Below, piece after piece: positions 62,496 to 64,000 of a stretch of 64,000 bases of DNA. The position numbers and the translations under genes are program-made. Under the pieces are notes generated by a model. It was not told the DNA's origin. It made no database searches and saw only the letters and a program-made list of their open reading frames with translations. Source of the DNA: an uncultured Eubacteriales bacterium (lineage in GTDB: Bacteria; Bacillota; Clostridia; Lachnospirales; Lachnospiraceae); assembly GCA_900315665.1 (NCBI GenBank), contig OMZX01000002.1, positions 1 to 64,000 of the forward strand, written 5' to 3'. Positions within the stretch are counted from its first letter, which is position 1. Each line of letters begins with the position of its first letter.

Positions 62496-62617
62496 AGTTG
62501 TGTTTAAAGGAGATATTCCGCTGACGATGCTTGAAAGAGAGCGTGAATGCAGCTTGATGTTTTTCATTTTGACTGCTCCGTGCATGAATGTCAAATAGTT
62601 TAAATGGAGGTTTCGCA
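62496..62617 (+). promoter_or_regulatory. rplS 5' leader, candidate L19 leader RNA
   Basis: About 120 untranslated bases precede rplS, containing ATTCCGCTGACGATGC and a later GCAGC/GCTCC region that can fold locally. Firmicutes carry an autoregulatory L19 leader at this place; assignment rests on position and the ATTCCGCTG element and was not tested by a covariance model. Confidence 0.45.
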
Positions 62618-62971
62618 ATGGCAAACAGCGATATCATTAAGGAAATTGAACAGGGCCAGCTGAAGGCTGAGGTACCTGCGTTTAAGACCGGTGACACGGT
62701 TCGTGTGTACAACAAGATTAAAGAGGGTACGCATGAGAGAATTCAGGTTTATGAGGGAACTGTACTGAAGATCCAGGGTGGATCAAACAGAGCTACCTTT
62801 ACTGTAAGAAAGAGCTCAAACGGCATCGGTGTTGAGAAGACATGGCCGCTCCACAGCCCGATGGTAGAGAAGGTTGAGGTTGTAAGACCGGCTAAGGTTA
62901 GAAGAGCTAAGCTTACTTACCTTAGAAATCGTGTTGGTAAGGCTGCCAAGGTTAAGGCTGCACAGCAGTAA
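62618..62971 (+). CDS. rplS: 50S ribosomal protein L19
   Basis: The product is 117 residues from ATG 62618 (SD GGAGG). [28 protein letters not shown] in parts, [18 protein letters not shown] and [19 protein letters not shown] are standard L19. An in-frame ATG at 62588 upstream lies before the SD and is rejected. It has its own promoter and terminator. Confidence 0.97.
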   Translation: MANSDIIKEIEQGQLKAEVPAFKTGDTVRVYNKIKEGTHERIQVYEGTVLKIQGGSNRATFTVRKSSNGIGVEKTWPLHSPMVEKVEVVRPAKVRRAKLTYLRNRVGKAAKVKAAQQ

Positions 62972-62988
62972 TTTACAGTATAAAGAGG

Positions 62989-63019
62989 GAGCGTTCCTAC
63001 ATAGGGACGCTCTTTTTTT
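62989..63019 (+). terminator. Terminator after rplS
   Basis: GAGCGT (62989-62994) pairs with ACGCTC (63007-63012), with partial inner TCC/GGG pairing, followed by TTTTTTT. Confidence 0.85.
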
Positions 63020-63095
63020 CTAATCAGCTATGCTTTTGGACTCAAATAAGCTTTTATAAAAAACACGGTAAAATTTGAAAGGAGCTTCTAGCATT

Positions 63096-63623
63096 ATGAG
63101 AGAGCACAATCCACTACAACAGTTTGTGCATGCCATGACCGATATCATTGTACTGATCTCACTGGCTTGGTTTATCGTGCATAGCTTTCTTTCAACAGAA
63201 ATCATTTCTGGTCACAGTATGGAGCCGTCTCTGTCTGCTGGGGATCTCGTCATGGTCGATACATTGCGATATCAGTTTGTGAAGCCCAAACGATTTGATA
63301 TCGTTGAGTTTCGACGGTCCGGACATGATGATAATGTAAAACGAGTGGTTGCGCTTCCTGGTGAAACAATTGTGATTCAAAACAATCGGATTTATATTGA
63401 TGGAAGACTTTTAGAAAATGATTTCTTGCCGGATGTGTCCCTTGCGGGCATCGCTGCAAATCCAGTGCAGTTAGGCGCAAACGAATATTTTCTGATTGGA
63501 GATAATGCAGATTCTTCGGAGGATAGCCGCTTCAGTAATGTTGGGAATGTCCGGCTTGAGCAAATCATCGGACGTGTATGGTTTCGGTTGAAACCGTTTA
63601 ACAAATTTGGACCTACCAAATAG
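63096..63623 (+). CDS. lepB: Signal peptidase I
   Basis: The 175-residue product has one N-terminal membrane helix (DIIVLISLAWFIVHSFL) and an S26 catalytic domain: nucleophile Ser41 in SGHSMEPSL and general base Lys82 in NVKRVVALPGE; GDNADSSEDSRFSNVG is box E. It cleaves signal peptides of exported proteins. AAAGGAG is 11 bases before ATG 63096; TTG 63075 upstream is not preferred because it precedes the SD. Confidence 0.95.
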   Translation: MREHNPLQQFVHAMTDIIVLISLAWFIVHSFLSTEIISGHSMEPSLSAGDLVMVDTLRYQFVKPKRFDIVEFRRSGHDDNVKRVVALPGETIVIQNNRIYIDGRLLENDFLPDVSLAGIAANPVQLGANEYFLIGDNADSSEDSRFSNVGNVRLEQIIGRVWFRLKPFNKFGPTK

Positions 63624-63642
63624 TGTTTAAGGAAGGAGTAAC

Positions 63643-64000
63643 ATGGAAATTCAATGGTATCCCGGACATATGGCGAAGGCCAAACGAAATATACGAGAGG
63701 ATCTGAAACTGATCGATCTTGTGATAGAAATCGTGGATGCGAGATGCCCGGATTCATCAAGAAATCCGGATATCGACAGTTTCGCAAAGGATAAATTAAG
63801 AATTCTCCTTCTAAATAAGGCGGATCTTGCAGATCCGAAGGGCACGAAAGATTTCTCGTGTTACTTTCAGGGAAGAGATATTTACACCTTAGAAATTGAT
63901 GCAAGAAATAAAAGTTCATTAAAGGGCCTTTCTCCCCTGATTGAACGTGCGGCGAAGCCACTTATTGATAAAAATCTGGCACGTGGTATCAAAACGCCTG
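63643..64000 (+). CDS. rbgA: Ribosome biogenesis GTPase RbgA (YlqF), 3' end cut by window edge
   Basis: 119 residues are visible from ATG 63643 (SD GGAAGGAG): MEIQWYPGHMAKAKRNIRED is the YlqF/RbgA start, and IVDARCPDSSRNPDID and LLLNKADLADP (G4 motif, which comes first in circularly permuted GTPases) follow. The P-loop would lie past the edge. RbgA is needed for late 50S assembly. Position after lepB matches B. subtilis order. Confidence 0.93.
   Translation, partial: MEIQWYPGHMAKAKRNIREDLKLIDLVIEIVDARCPDSSRNPDIDSFAKDKLRILLLNKADLADPKGTKDFSCYFQGRDIYTLEIDARNKSSLKGLSPLIERAAKPLIDKNLARGIKTP

Overview
This window looks like the chromosome of a low- to mid-GC Firmicute of class Clostridia, most plausibly a Lachnospiraceae-type organism. 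The evidence is a Gram-positive PolC, the ylxM-ffh-rpsP-khpA-rimM-trmD-rplS-lepB-rbgA and pyrH-frr-uppS-cdsA-dxr-rseP-ispG-polC gene orders, strong AAGGAGG ribosome binding sites, TTGACA/TATAAT promoters with 17-base spacers, and tRNA genes without encoded CCA. Almost every gene lies on the + strand. I see no transposase, phage, CRISPR array or resistance island; the window is mostly core chromosome.

Layout. 1-2994: a partial AEC-type permease (minus strand) and an ABC-F ATPase. 3021-3301: a large non-coding palindrome with two hairpins at its tip. 3520-18474: two consecutive oligopeptide ABC transporter loci (binding protein, two permeases, two ATPases each), with an M19 dipeptidase between them and a transglutaminase-like protein at the end, so peptide uptake and intracellular hydrolysis sit together. 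18594-21986: tRNA-Ser(GGA) on the minus strand, an unrecognised two-gene operon (an acidic-tailed protein and a PIN-like nuclease with a very long charged tail), then tRNA-Leu(AAG). 22049-26570: SDR oxidoreductase, RluA-type pseudouridine synthase, ComM-like ATPase and DprA.

26821-48649: topA, then rpsB, tsf, acylphosphatase, truA, L,D-transpeptidase, YitT-type membrane protein, tRNA-dihydrouridine synthase, FliB-like protein and MATE exporter, followed by the classical block pyrH-frr-uppS-cdsA-dxr-rseP-ispG-polC (UMP kinase, ribosome recycling, undecaprenyl and phospholipid synthesis, MEP isoprenoid pathway, intramembrane protease, replicative polymerase). 48768-52178: tyrA and an EF-G paralogue, the latter bracketed by two related palindromes and carrying a 14-bp tandem duplication that shifts the reading frame near its 3' end. 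52413-64000: plsX-acpP-rnc-smc-ftsY, then ylxM-ffh-rpsP-khpA-rimM-trmD, rplS, lepB and the start of rbgA.

Most notable items: (1) the frameshifting 14-bp duplication in the EF-G paralogue, with the ancestral C terminus still readable in the other frame; (2) the paired palindromes around that gene; (3) the 281-nt branched palindrome after the ABC-F gene; (4) a structured leader before oppB; (5) the PIN-like nuclease and its partner gene; (6) a topA-rpsB junction where stop codon, promoter and terminator hairpin overlap; (7) a dyad over the -35 box of ylxM-ffh; (8) a recurrent TGTAGGCATT motif in 5' untranslated regions.
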